Assembly: GCA_903970565.1 (NCBI GenBank) | Contig: CAJCJE010000644.1 | Location: 1 to 11,300, forward strand | Reading direction: 5' to 3' | DNA from: Candidatus Melainabacteria bacterium | Lineage (GTDB): Bacteria > Actinomycetota > Actinomycetes > Mycobacteriales > Pseudonocardiaceae | Length of the DNA stretch: 11,300 nucleotides | Shown here: in pieces, positions 1 to 6,121 of the stretch | Position numbering within the stretch: position 1 is the first letter of the stretch | Layout of the letters: each line of letters opens with the position of its first letter | Position numbers and translations under genes: made by a program | The notes under the pieces: generated by a model | Seen by the model: the letters and a program-made list of their open reading frames with translations, nothing else | What the model was told of the DNA's origin: nothing | The model's database searches: none

Positions 1-125
1 ACGTCCTCGGCGTTCTGCCCGACAAGGCGTCGACCCCAGCCACCCACCACCCGCCCGGCGACCCCTAAGGGCAGAGTGGCCAGTTTCGCGGTTCTGGCTG
101 CCGCCTTGCGCGGGATGTCGGCCAT
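1..125 (-). CDS. ABC1/UbiB-family (AarF-like) atypical kinase, N-terminal fragment
   Basis: The gene runs off the left edge; only the first 41 codons are visible. They read MADIPRKAAARTAKLATLPL followed by GVAGRVVGGWGRRLVGQNAED. This Arg/Lys-rich, 'R-T-A-K-L-A-x-L-P-L-G-x-A-G-R' N-terminus is the one I know from actinobacterial ABC1/UbiB kinase-like ATPases, the type that sits beside whiB7 in mycobacteria. Two ATG codons are adjacent (128-126 and 125-123). The second is preferred because AGGAG (135-131) lies 5 nt upstream of it but only 2 nt from the first. No kinase motif (KxGQ, ATP loop) falls inside the window, so the family call rests on the N-terminus and on context: the next gene upstream on this strand is an E1-like protein commonly linked to this family. 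The substrate of these proteins in actinobacteria is unknown. Confidence 0.7.
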   Translation of the reverse strand, partial: MADIPRKAAARTAKLATLPLGVAGRVVGGWGRRLVGQNAED

Positions 126-130
126 CATCG

Positions 131-135
131 CTCCT
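131..135 (-). promoter_or_regulatory. Shine-Dalgarno AGGAG of the ABC1-like kinase gene
   Basis: AGGAG on the minus strand, 5 nt upstream of the ATG at 125. It decides between the two consecutive ATG codons. Confidence 0.6.
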
Positions 136-180
136 CTCGAGTGAGTGCAACGGCTCCGGACCGAACGTGCGGGCATCGAC

Positions 181-214
181 CGACCCACCGAGTCAGTCGA
201 CCCACCGAGTCAGT
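181..214. repeat. Perfect 17-bp tandem repeat, two copies, intergenic
   Basis: CGACCCACCGAGTCAGT occurs at 181-197 and again at 198-214 with no mismatch, followed by a third partial copy (CGACCGACCG). It lies in the 263-bp gap between the start of the ABC1-like kinase gene and the end of the E1-like gene, in what should be the 5' leader or promoter region of the kinase gene. It could be a regulator binding site or simple slippage; no function can be read from it. Confidence 0.75.
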
Positions 215-276
215 CGACCGACCGAACCAGCAGGACCAGCCTCTCGTGCCGTCGGATCAGCGCACCGCGCCATCTC

Positions 277-303
277 GACCGTATCTGGCCTGACCGTATC
301 TGG
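277..303. repeat. 12-bp direct repeat carrying two -10-like hexamers
   Basis: GACCGTATCTGG occurs at 277-288 and 292-303, with a period of 15 bp. Read on the minus strand, towards the kinase gene, each copy contains TACGGT, a match to the actinobacterial -10 pattern TANNNT. The pair could be two alternative start points for the kinase transcript, but no good -35 is visible. The rest of the 129-391 gap shows no coding signal. Confidence 0.5.
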
Positions 304-391
304 TCGCGTCGGCGTTGCCGGGTTTGCTGCTACTTGCCGATGTCACTACGCCCAGGCGCAGTCATCGATCATTTCCAGTATGCCCACTCCG

Positions 392-1765
392 TCAGCCGCC
401 TCCCTTCCGACTGCACGCACAGCGGGGGTGTCGTTGCCAGATCGTGGGATGGGTTTGCCCGCCGAAGGTGTCGATCTCGATGGCCGCGCCCCACACCGGC
501 AACTCGGCGATGCCGCGCCAGGGCAGGCCGCCGATCCGTGGCCCGTCCAGGACCCGCAACGCCTGACTGGCCGCGAAGGCGGCGCTGGCCTGCGCAGACG
601 CCAGATCGGCCGGCTGGCTGCGGCCGGCGAGCTGGGTCGCCAGGGCCGGCCAGGCCGGTTCGGCGTCGGCCCTGTGGAGATCGACGCACCGCAGACAACA
701 GCTGCGTCCCGGCACGATCAACGGCCCGACCACGCCGACGCCCTCACCGGCCCATGCCACCAGGTGGACGACCCCCGTGACGAACAACTCGCTGGCCAGT
801 CCGGGATCGGGCACGGCCGCGTCGGCCAGCAGCACCAGATCGGGTGTGCGCCCGCGCGGCAGTGGCGCGGTCCTGGTGTCGCGTCCGGCCCGCTCCACGA
901 CCCGACACAGCGCGACCGCTCGGGGGCGGCCGACGTCCTCCTCCAGATAGCCGGAGCCGACCTCCTCGGGCGTCACCAGGCCCTCGGCGACCGGGTGAAT
1001 CCAGCCGACGCCGGCCGCAGCCAGTAGCGTGGCCAGGCTCGCCGCCACCCGACCGCCACCGTGGATGACCATCGCGGCGCGCCGCCAGCGACCGTTGGCG
1101 TCGACCCGGCGCTGGTCGGTGCGCAACGCCCACCACGAGCAGTCGGCGGCCAGCCGCGCCGGTATGCCCGCGGCCGGTGCGCCGTCCATCCCGACCTCGG
1201 GCGGGATGGCGTCCTCGATCAGGCCGAGGTTGGCCAGGTCGGCGAGCAGTTGGTGCAGCGCGGCGCGGTCAGCCGGCCCGGCGCGCGCCGACAGTTCCTG
1301 GACGGTTGCTCGGCCGTCCAGCGCGTGCAGCATCCTGACCAGCGGCTCGGCCACACCGCTGAGCACCACCGCATGGCGGGGATCGGTGCCGAGTTGCAGT
1401 TCGCCGATCTGGCGGTGCAGCACGGCCAGACCGGGCAACAGGCGGGGCCGGCGGATCGGGTCGACCGGATGTCGGCGTGATCGGACGGGTGACGGATCGG
1501 CGGATTCGTGGATGGGTGGCTGGCCGGGGGTGAACGGCTGGTCGAGGGTGCGGACGTCGGAGGTCTCGAAGGCAGGGGCACGGTCGGGCGTGAGGTCGGT
1601 GCCGGGCTGGTCGGTGTCGGGCTGGTCGGCGAGGGGCTGGCCAGCTGGTATCGGCCGAGGTGGGGCTTGGCCGGGGACATCCATGACGTCGACGGCGTTG
1701 ATGGCATCAGCGACGTTGATGGCTCGGTCGAGGGCGGGGTCGAGGGGGTACGTGGTGATCTTCAT
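392..1765 (-). CDS. E1/ThiF-like protein, TOMM-cyclodehydratase / leader-peptide-binding type
   Basis: 457 residues from the chosen ATG. Residues 1-105 are a low-complexity, Asp/Pro/Thr-rich region. After this comes the family core, starting near 'RRPRLLPGLAVL' and 'ELQLGTDPRHAVVL', a winged-helix-like part with 'LDGRATVQELSA', a Rossmann-like glycine loop 'VIHGGGRVAASLA' (about 233-245), and a zinc site of the E1 type: C357-x2-C360 in 'GRSCCLRCVDLHR' and C449-x-C451 near the end. E1-like proteins of this type hold a leader peptide or act with a YcaO protein to form azol(in)es; no YcaO or precursor gene is visible here. The acidic residue expected after the second Rossmann strand is not evident ('GWIHPV'), so adenylating activity is doubtful. 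The start is uncertain: GTG at 1795 adds 10 residues, ATG at 1684 removes 27, and none has a good Shine-Dalgarno. The gene is transcribed towards the ABC1-like kinase and is divergent from the metallopeptidase gene. Confidence 0.8.
   Translation of the reverse strand: MKITTYPLDPALDRAINVADAINAVDVMDVPGQAPPRPIPAGQPLADQPDTDQPGTDLTPDRAPAFETSDVRTLDQPFTPGQPPIHESADPSPVRSRRHPVDPIRRPRLLPGLAVLHRQIGELQLGTDPRHAVVLSGVAEPLVRMLHALDGRATVQELSARAGPADRAALHQLLADLANLGLIEDAIPPEVGMDGAPAAGIPARLAADCSWWALRTDQRRVDANGRWRRAAMVIHGGGRVAASLATLLAAAGVGWIHPVAEGLVTPEEVGSGYLEEDVGRPRAVALCRVVERAGRDTRTAPLPRGRTPDLVLLADAAVPDPGLASELFVTGVVHLVAWAGEGVGVVGPLIVPGRSCCLRCVDLHRADAEPAWPALATQLAGRSQPADLASAQASAAFAASQALRVLDGPRIGGLPWRGIAELPVWGAAIEIDTFGGQTHPTIWQRHPRCACSRKGGG
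1595..1639. repeat. Three 15-bp tandem repeats inside the E1-like gene
   Basis: Three successive 15-bp units (1595-1609, 1610-1624, 1625-1639) share the form GTCGGTGYCGGGCTG, the third being degenerate. On the coding (minus) strand they encode a QP-x-TD / QP-x-AD pentapeptide series (QPLAD, QPDTD, QPGTD) in the low-complexity N-terminal region. The repeat is in frame and probably varies in number between strains. Confidence 0.7.
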
Positions 1766-1803
1766 GAACGCAGCTTGGCAGGATTTTTCGAACACCGCTC
1801 CGG

Positions 1804-1831
1804 TTGTCCACAGCCGCCGGTTTCATCCACA
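1804..1831. promoter_or_regulatory. Two DnaA-box-like sites in a divergent promoter region
   Basis: TTGTCCACA at 1804-1812 equals the DnaA-box form known from high-GC actinobacteria such as Streptomyces. TCATCCACA at 1823-1831 differs from TTATCCACA by one base. Both have the same orientation and start 19 bp apart, between the divergent E1-like and metallopeptidase genes. Two boxes are too few for an origin; a DnaA regulatory or titration site is possible, as is chance. Confidence 0.35.
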
Positions 1832-1847
1832 ATCCACGATCGGGCGA

Positions 1848-1875
1848 TTGACATTCGGCGTTGATTCGCTAGAGA
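1848..1875 (+). promoter_or_regulatory. Possible sigma-A-type promoter towards the metallopeptidase gene
   Basis: TTGACA at 1848-1853, then 16 bp, then TAGAGA at 1870-1875. The -35 is a perfect consensus. The -10 lacks the final T expected in TANNNT. A transcript from here would start near 1882 and have a leader of about 80 nt before the GTG at 1966. An alternative start signal for the same gene lies at 1954-1959. Confidence 0.35.
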
Positions 1876-1953
1876 TACCAATGGTTTGCCAACAAGTTCT
1901 TGTGCGTTGTTGTTCACATCCGGCTGGCGGACCTTTTGGTCGGCCGTTGGCCT

Positions 1954-1959
1954 TACCGT
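1954..1959 (+). promoter_or_regulatory. -10 element TACCGT for leaderless metallopeptidase transcript
   Basis: TACCGT fits TANNNT and ends 6 nt before the GTG at 1966, so transcription would begin at the start codon itself. No convincing -35 is present. The same geometry occurs at three other starts in this window. Confidence 0.4.
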
Positions 1960-1965
1960 GAGCCT

Positions 1966-2496
1966 GTGGCGGAACCATTGGTCGAGGTGCGGCGCAGCCG
2001 GCGGCGGAGCCGCACGGTCACCGCATACCGGGAGGGCGACACCGTTGTCGTGCTCCTACCTGCGCGGATGACCAGGGCTGAGGAAAAGCACTGGGTCGCC
2101 GAGATGCTGGGCCGGCTGGAACGCAGCGAGACTCGGCGTCGCTCACCAGCGAGGACCTCCGACGACGCGCTGCTGGCTCGCTGCCAACAACTCGCCGCCC
2201 GACATCTGGCCGGTAAGACCGAGCCGAGCAGCGTGCGCTGGGTAGCGCCGATGCGTACCCGATGGGCTTCCTGCACCCCGGCCGACGGCACCATCCGGGT
2301 GAGCGAGCGACTACGCGACGTGCCCGGTTGGGTACTCGACTATGTGTTGGTACACGAACTGGTGCATCTGCTGGTGCCGGGACACGGGGCGGACTTCTGG
2401 GCACTGGTCCGGCGCTACCCCAAGACCGAGCGCGCAATGGGGTACCTGGAGGGCCTGTCCGCTGCGGCGGGCTGGGGGATCACCGAAGAAGACTGA
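1966..2496 (+). CDS. YgjP/DUF45 (M48-like) zinc metallopeptidase
   Basis: 176 residues from GTG 1966. The C-terminal half carries HELVH at 130-134 and then H140, followed by 'GADFW' and an aromatic stretch. This HExxH-x5-H...FW arrangement is that of the YgjP-like metallopeptidase family (DUF45, related to SprT/WSS1 folds): H130, H134 and H140 would bind zinc and E131 would be the catalytic base. The segment 'VRWVAPMRTRWASCTPADGTIRVS' upstream is the usual family block (R-W-x-S-C). The N-terminal part (5-40) has the 'VEVRRSRRRSRTVTAYREGD' look of actinobacterial members. The start at 1966 is chosen because family similarity begins there and a -10 lies 6 nt upstream. GTG 1987 is possible; a reading frame extending to 1900 is probably not used. 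No signal peptide is present, so it should be cytoplasmic. Its substrate is unknown. Confidence 0.85.
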   Translation: MAEPLVEVRRSRRRSRTVTAYREGDTVVVLLPARMTRAEEKHWVAEMLGRLERSETRRRSPARTSDDALLARCQQLAARHLAGKTEPSSVRWVAPMRTRWASCTPADGTIRVSERLRDVPGWVLDYVLVHELVHLLVPGHGADFWALVRRYPKTERAMGYLEGLSAAAGWGITEED

Positions 2497-2631
2497 GCCG
2501 GGGTAGCCAGCGGCAGACGGCCGACGCCAGCCAGAGCCGACAAGGGCGGCCTGAGACCGCCGAAGTAAGCCGGAGACGACGACGCCGAGGCTGCCTTAGG
2601 CCCCAAAAGGAAAGACGACTGGGCCGAGAAA
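2497..2631. other. Short intergenic stretch, no gene seen
   Basis: A purine-rich gap between the end of the metallopeptidase gene and the terminator hairpin. It contains a weak 5-bp hairpin (GGCGG-CCTGAGA-CCGCC). A 63-codon minus-strand frame through it has no ribosome binding site or recognisable sequence. Confidence 0.4.
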
Positions 2632-2672
2632 TGCCGGCTGGGCCGACCCAGCGCGGGTCGGCCCAGCCGGCA
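2632..2672. terminator. Bidirectional terminator hairpin with perfect 18-bp stem
   Basis: The arms 2632-2649 and 2655-2672 are exact reverse complements (TGCCGGCTGGGCCGACCC in the left arm) around a 5-nt loop AGCGC. The hairpin sits between two convergent genes, the metallopeptidase (ends 2496) and DUF2342 (ends 2703). There is no U-tract on either side, as is usual for actinobacterial terminators. The position and the very stable stem support use in both directions. Confidence 0.85.
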
Positions 2673-2702
2673 ATGCGAAAGCTCAACAGTCGAACCCGCA
2701 GG

Positions 2703-4046
2703 TTAGTCGGTCGAGTCCTCGCCCTTGTCGCGCTCCTCGCGTTCGGCCTGCTCGGTACGCTCCAGTTCGGCGATCGGGTCGTCGCCGAGGCTGGCCGGCT
2801 TCTCGCCGAGCCGGTCGGCGAAATCGATCGGTTCGTCCAGGTCCGCCGCGGTCGGCACCAGGTCGGGGTGGGCCCAGACACCGTCTCGGATCTTGATGCC
2901 GTGCCGCTCGCCGACCAGCAGCCACAGGTTCGACGCCGCGCGCAGCCGGCGCGGTCGCAGCTCCAGTCCGACCAGGGTGGCGAAGGTCTGCTCGGCCGGT
3001 CCGCCGCTGGCCCGCCGCCGTCGCAACGTCTCGCGCAGCGCGTCCGCGCCGGGCAGTCGCTCGCCGATCGCCTCCGCGACCACCACGTCCACCCAGCCCT
3101 CGACCAGCGCGAGCAGGGTCTCCAAACGGTCCAGCGCAACCTGCTGGGCCGGCGTGGTCTGCGGCTGCAACACCCCGGAGGACATCATCTGCTCGATGGA
3201 CTCGGGATTGCTCGGGTCGACCTGGGTGGCCAACTGCTCCAACGCCGAGGTGTCCACCTTGATGCCGTGCGCGTACTCCTCGACGGTGGCCAACAGCCGC
3301 TGCCGCAGCCACGGCACGTGCGCGAACAGGCGCTGGTGCGCGGCCTCCCTGGTGGCCAGGAAGACCATCACCTCACCGGCCGGCCGTTCGAGGCCCGCGG
3401 TGAACTTCTCGATGTTGGCCGGCAACAGCGCGGCGACCCCCTCGGGGCCCAGCGGCAGACCGATGTCGGTCGAGGTGAGCACCTCGGCACCGAGTTGGGC
3501 CAGTGCGCCGCCCAGCTGTGAACCGAAGGCCATGCCGCCCATCTGGCTGACCATTGCCAGCATCGGGCCGGCGACCTGCTTGGCTTCTTCCGGTAGCGCC
3601 TCCACCCAGGCACCGGAGACCCGCTTGGCCACCGGGTCGCACAGCCGCTGCCAGGTCGGCATCGTGTGCTCCACCCAGTCCCGCGCCGACCAGGCCGCGG
3701 CCTTGGTCGCGCCGGCCGGCAGCGTGGTCACCGGCTCCAGCCACAGCTCGGCCAGCCGCACCGCGTCGTTGACCGCGTCCGCCTGCTCGCCACCGCCGAG
3801 GCCACCGGGGGTCAGCTGCTGGATCGCGATCTGGCGGGCGAGGTCGTAGTTGACCGGACCCCCGGCGTTGTCGCTGCCCGACTGGCTGAGCATCTGACCG
3901 AGCTGGCTGAGCATCTGACCGAGTTGGCTGACGTCGAACGCGCCGCCGGGCCCACCCAGCGGGCCGAATCCACCCGCGCCGGAAGGCTTGTTCTCGCCGG
4001 AATCATCGGGGTCCTGCGAGGAGAACCCGAACGGCATGTTCGTCAT
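2703..4046 (-). CDS. DUF2342 zinc-dependent metalloprotease-like protein
   Basis: 447 residues. The N-terminus (1-60) is Gly/Ser-rich and contains a duplicated LGQMLSQ heptapeptide. From about 65 on it matches the actinobacterial DUF2342 family, annotated as putative hydrolase or zinc-dependent metalloprotease: 'NYDLARQIA' near 66, 'DAVRLAELWLEPVT' near 94, the signature 'REAAHQRLFAHVPWL' at 233-247, and 'LVEGWVD' near 314. There is no classical HExxH motif; H237, H243 and E316 are the best candidates for metal ligands, which is my inference. The C-terminal tail is very acidic and charged (from about 425). The ATG at 4046 is chosen because it follows TACGGT by 6 nt and homologs begin with a similar 'M-x-N-x-P-F-G-F'. 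The open frame continues to 4262, but that part runs through the divergent promoter region. The order next to the PDZ protease matches Rv3194c-Rv3195 as I recall it. Confidence 0.85.
   Translation of the reverse strand: MTNMPFGFSSQDPDDSGENKPSGAGGFGPLGGPGGAFDVSQLGQMLSQLGQMLSQSGSDNAGGPVNYDLARQIAIQQLTPGGLGGGEQADAVNDAVRLAELWLEPVTTLPAGATKAAAWSARDWVEHTMPTWQRLCDPVAKRVSGAWVEALPEEAKQVAGPMLAMVSQMGGMAFGSQLGGALAQLGAEVLTSTDIGLPLGPEGVAALLPANIEKFTAGLERPAGEVMVFLATREAAHQRLFAHVPWLRQRLLATVEEYAHGIKVDTSALEQLATQVDPSNPESIEQMMSSGVLQPQTTPAQQVALDRLETLLALVEGWVDVVVAEAIGERLPGADALRETLRRRRASGGPAEQTFATLVGLELRPRRLRAASNLWLLVGERHGIKIRDGVWAHPDLVPTAADLDEPIDFADRLGEKPASLGDDPIAELERTEQAEREERDKGEDSTD
3882..3923. repeat. Perfect 21-bp tandem duplication inside the DUF2342 gene
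   Basis: CTGGCTGAGCATCTGACCGAG occupies 3882-3902 and again 3903-3923, identical at nucleotide level, followed by a partial third copy from 3924. It duplicates the heptapeptide LGQMLSQ near residues 42-55. Complete identity suggests a recent duplication. Confidence 0.85.
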
Positions 4047-4052
4047 GCTTCC

Positions 4053-4058
4053 ACCGTA
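4053..4058 (-). promoter_or_regulatory. -10 element TACGGT of the DUF2342 gene (leaderless type)
   Basis: On the minus strand TACGGT ends 6 nt before the ATG at 4046. The intervening GGAAGC could be a weak Shine-Dalgarno, but the spacing of the -10 would put the transcript start on the ATG. Confidence 0.5.
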
Positions 4059-4186
4059 CGCGGGCCTGCCGGATGTTCGCTGACAGCATTGGGTAGTCGG
4101 CGCGGGAAAGTCGCCGCAGGCCGGGCTTGCAGCGAAGATCGGTGGCCGTGCCGGGCGTCGCGCGCCGGTCGGGGCCGGCGTGCCCG

Positions 4187-4192
4187 TACGCT
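4187..4192 (+). promoter_or_regulatory. -10 element TACGCT of the PDZ protease gene (leaderless type)
   Basis: TACGCT is followed by 8 nt (GTCGCACC) and then GTG 4201. The pattern TANNNT-N8-GTG is typical of leaderless actinobacterial genes. No Shine-Dalgarno precedes this GTG. Confidence 0.55.
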
Positions 4193-4200
4193 GTCGCACC

Positions 4201-5301
4201 GTGAGTGAGCGTGGCGACGCCGAAGCAGAGTCCCCAGCTACCGCGACGAGTACCTGGTCCAACCGCCAGCGGGGAATGACCAGGCGGAGGTGGACGCTGC
4301 TGTTCAGCGGCGTGCTGGTGGTGGTGCTCGGGTTGGTCGGCGGGTTCGTCCAGGTGCCCTACGTGGCGCTGGGGCCCGGCCCGACCTACGACACGCTCGG
4401 CAGCTACGACGGCCAGCAGGTTATCCAGGTCAGCGGCACGGGAACCCACGCGACCAGCGGTGAGCTGCGGATGGTCACCGTTTCCGAGATCGACCAGATC
4501 ACCCTGTTCGGCGCGCTCGGGCTGTGGATGAGCGGCAACTACGCCTTGCAGCCGCGCGAGCTGTACTTTCCCCCAGGGCAGTCCCAGCAGGCCGTCAACC
4601 AGCAGAACGTGCAGGAGTTCCAGGAGTCGCAGATCGACGCGGAGGTCTCCGCGCTGCGCTACCTGCACTATCCGATCGAGGTGGTCGCCACCCAGGTGGT
4701 CGACGGCAGCCCGGCGGACAAGCTGATCAAGGCCGGTGACCGGATCGTCTCGGTGAACGGCAAGTCGGTCGCCAGCGTGGAGGACGTGCTCAACGCACTG
4801 GCCGACACCAAGCCGGGGCAGACCATCCCCGTGTCGGTACGGACCGGCAGCCAGCCGGTGCGCAACCTGCGGATCACCCTCGGCAAGAACCCGAGCGGCA
4901 CCTCGCAGGGCTTCATCGGCATCCAGCCCGCCGCGCAGGCGGTCGTGCCGTTCAAGGTCAACGTCAGCCTGACCAACATTGGCGGCCCTTCCGCCGGCCT
5001 GGTCTTCGCACTGGCCATTGTGGACAAGCTGACCAATTCCGACGTCAACGGTGGGATGAAGGTCGCCGGCACCGGTGAGATCGACGACCTCGGCAACGTC
5101 AGCGAGATCGGCGGCATCCCGTTCAAGCTGGTCGCCGCGCGCGCGGCCGGCGCGACCGTGTTCCTGACCCCGGCGGACAACTGTGCCGAGGCCAAGGCGC
5201 ACGTGCCGGCCGGCCTGCGACTGGTGAAGGTGACCAGCCTTGGTTCAGCTATCAGCGAACTTGCCGCGCTGAAGGCCAGCAAGCCCGTCCCCGGCTGCTG
5301 A
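4201..5301 (+). CDS. Membrane-anchored PDZ / Lon-like serine protease (YlbL type)
   Basis: 366 residues from GTG 4201. A short charged N-terminus is followed by one membrane segment at about 31-52 ('WTLLFSGVLVVVLGLVGGFV'), so the rest lies outside the membrane. The motif 'VPYVALGPGPTYDTLG' (52-67) is a hallmark of the family. A PDZ domain spans about 158-230 with 'VVDGSPADKLIKAGDRIVSV' and 'NGKSV'. The Lon-type S16 domain spans about 250-345: S264 in 'GGPSAG' and K309 in 'GGIPFKLVAAR' form the expected Ser-Lys dyad, so the protease looks active. The ATPase module of true Lon is absent. ATG 4276 (MTRRRW) is an alternative start with a short GGGGA nearby. The gene is divergent from DUF2342. It ends 8 bp before the end of the opposite PPA1309-family gene, leaving no room for a terminator between them. 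The family is thought to process secreted or membrane substrates; the target here is unknown. Confidence 0.9.
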   Translation: MSERGDAEAESPATATSTWSNRQRGMTRRRWTLLFSGVLVVVLGLVGGFVQVPYVALGPGPTYDTLGSYDGQQVIQVSGTGTHATSGELRMVTVSEIDQITLFGALGLWMSGNYALQPRELYFPPGQSQQAVNQQNVQEFQESQIDAEVSALRYLHYPIEVVATQVVDGSPADKLIKAGDRIVSVNGKSVASVEDVLNALADTKPGQTIPVSVRTGSQPVRNLRITLGKNPSGTSQGFIGIQPAAQAVVPFKVNVSLTNIGGPSAGLVFALAIVDKLTNSDVNGGMKVAGTGEIDDLGNVSEIGGIPFKLVAARAAGATVFLTPADNCAEAKAHVPAGLRLVKVTSLGSAISELAALKASKPVPGC

Positions 5302-5309
5302 AAGCAGTC

Positions 5310-5906
5310 CTAGTCGCGGAGGGTTTCCCGGAGCGCGTCCACCAGGTTGGGCGCGAGTTCCGGGTGCTCGACGATCTCGTCCGGATGGTCGGCGTCGCCG
5401 CGCAGCCGCAGCACGCAGGCGGCCGAGCCGTCCCGCAGCACGCCCGCGACCAGGCGCGCCTCCCGTCGACGGGGGTGTTCGGCGGCGATTCGGCGCATCC
5501 GGTCGGTGTCCACCGGGTCGATGGTGTCGATCGCGCCGGAATCGTCGGAGTCGTCGGAGGCGTCCGGATCACCCGACTCGCCGCGTAGTTCGGCCTCCGC
5601 GTCCGGCGGCAGCACCACGATCTCCTGCACCAGCGCGCACCCGCTGACCGTCTCCGGCCAGGCGATACCGGCCAGCGCCTCGGCGAGGTCGGTGTCGGCC
5701 AGCGGTTCCTGCGCGACCGGGGTCAGCGGCGACCCCGGATCGACCTGATCGCCGAGGTCTGGGTGCTTTGCCAACAGGTCGGCCGTGGTGACCAGGGCGA
5801 ACAGCTGCGGGGGCTGATCCCAGCCGGCCGCCGAGGCGAAATCCTCGACCTCACGGATGACCTGCGGCAGCGTGGCGGGGGCCCCGGTGGGCTCGTCGGC
5901 TGACAT
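5310..5906 (-). CDS. PPA1309-family conserved actinobacterial protein, function unknown
   Basis: 198 residues from ATG 5906. The conserved parts are 'LPQVIREVEDFASAAGWDQP' (13-32), 'FALVTTADLLAKHP' (36-49), 'IAWPETVSGCALVQEIVVLP' (81-100) and 'REARLVAGVLRDGSAACVLR' (148-167). Between the last two, residues 107-136 form an Asp/Ser-rich acidic linker that is likely a lineage-specific insertion. There is no signal peptide, membrane segment or catalytic motif, so it is a cytoplasmic protein of unknown role. The place beside UPF0182 is the usual one for this family. An upstream in-frame extension to 6095 is rejected because it is Arg/Pro-rich and crosses the promoter of the next gene. The start has no strong Shine-Dalgarno. 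GACGAT lies 6 nt before the ATG and could be a weak -10 of the leaderless type. Confidence 0.8.
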   Translation of the reverse strand: MSADEPTGAPATLPQVIREVEDFASAAGWDQPPQLFALVTTADLLAKHPDLGDQVDPGSPLTPVAQEPLADTDLAEALAGIAWPETVSGCALVQEIVVLPPDAEAELRGESGDPDASDDSDDSGAIDTIDPVDTDRMRRIAAEHPRRREARLVAGVLRDGSAACVLRLRGDADHPDEIVEHPELAPNLVDALRETLRD

Positions 5907-6035
5907 GTGGTCATCGTCCCATTCGAGTGGTGGCCGGCCGCGCTCGCCTTCGCCCGCCGAAGGTCGTGATCGGACAAAGCGCGGCCCCCGGGGTGGCAAA
6001 TGGCGGACCGGCACGGGAACCAAGGGCGGCGTCCG

Positions 6036-6041
6036 TAGAGT
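6036..6041 (+). promoter_or_regulatory. -10 element TAGAGT upstream of the UPF0182 gene
   Basis: TAGAGT matches TANNNT and is the same hexamer that precedes the second initiator tRNA. Transcription would start near 6048, giving a leader of about 75 nt. A TTGACA starts at 6041 and overlaps it, but has no -10 at the right distance. Confidence 0.4.
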
Positions 6042-6107
6042 TGACACACTGGCGGACGGGTACCAGCGGTAGCCGTGCGCTGCGCAAACCCGCACCGACC
6101 ACCACTC

Positions 6108-6112
6108 AGGAG
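6108..6112 (+). promoter_or_regulatory. Shine-Dalgarno AGGAG of the UPF0182 gene
   Basis: AGGAG lies 9 nt upstream of GTG 6122 and fixes this start against an open frame that reaches back to 5927. Confidence 0.7.
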
Positions 6113-6121
6113 CGTGTCCCA

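Noticed and set aside
167..1027. Long plus-strand open frame of 286 codons and further frames across 145-1961
   Set aside because: They are antisense shadows of the E1-like gene, rich in Arg/Pro/Ala, without ribosome binding sites or known motifs. The minus strand has the recognisable protein.
2262..3521. Plus-strand open frame of 419 codons
   Set aside because: It starts inside the metallopeptidase gene, runs through the terminator hairpin and is antisense to the DUF2342 gene.
4003..5202. Minus-strand frame of 399 codons opposite the PDZ protease
   Set aside because: High-GC shadow frame. The plus strand carries clear PDZ and Lon-type motifs.
6041..6046. TTGACA as -35 for the UPF0182 gene
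   Set aside because: No TANNNT hexamer is found 16-18 bp downstream. The overlapping TAGAGT is better explained as a -10.
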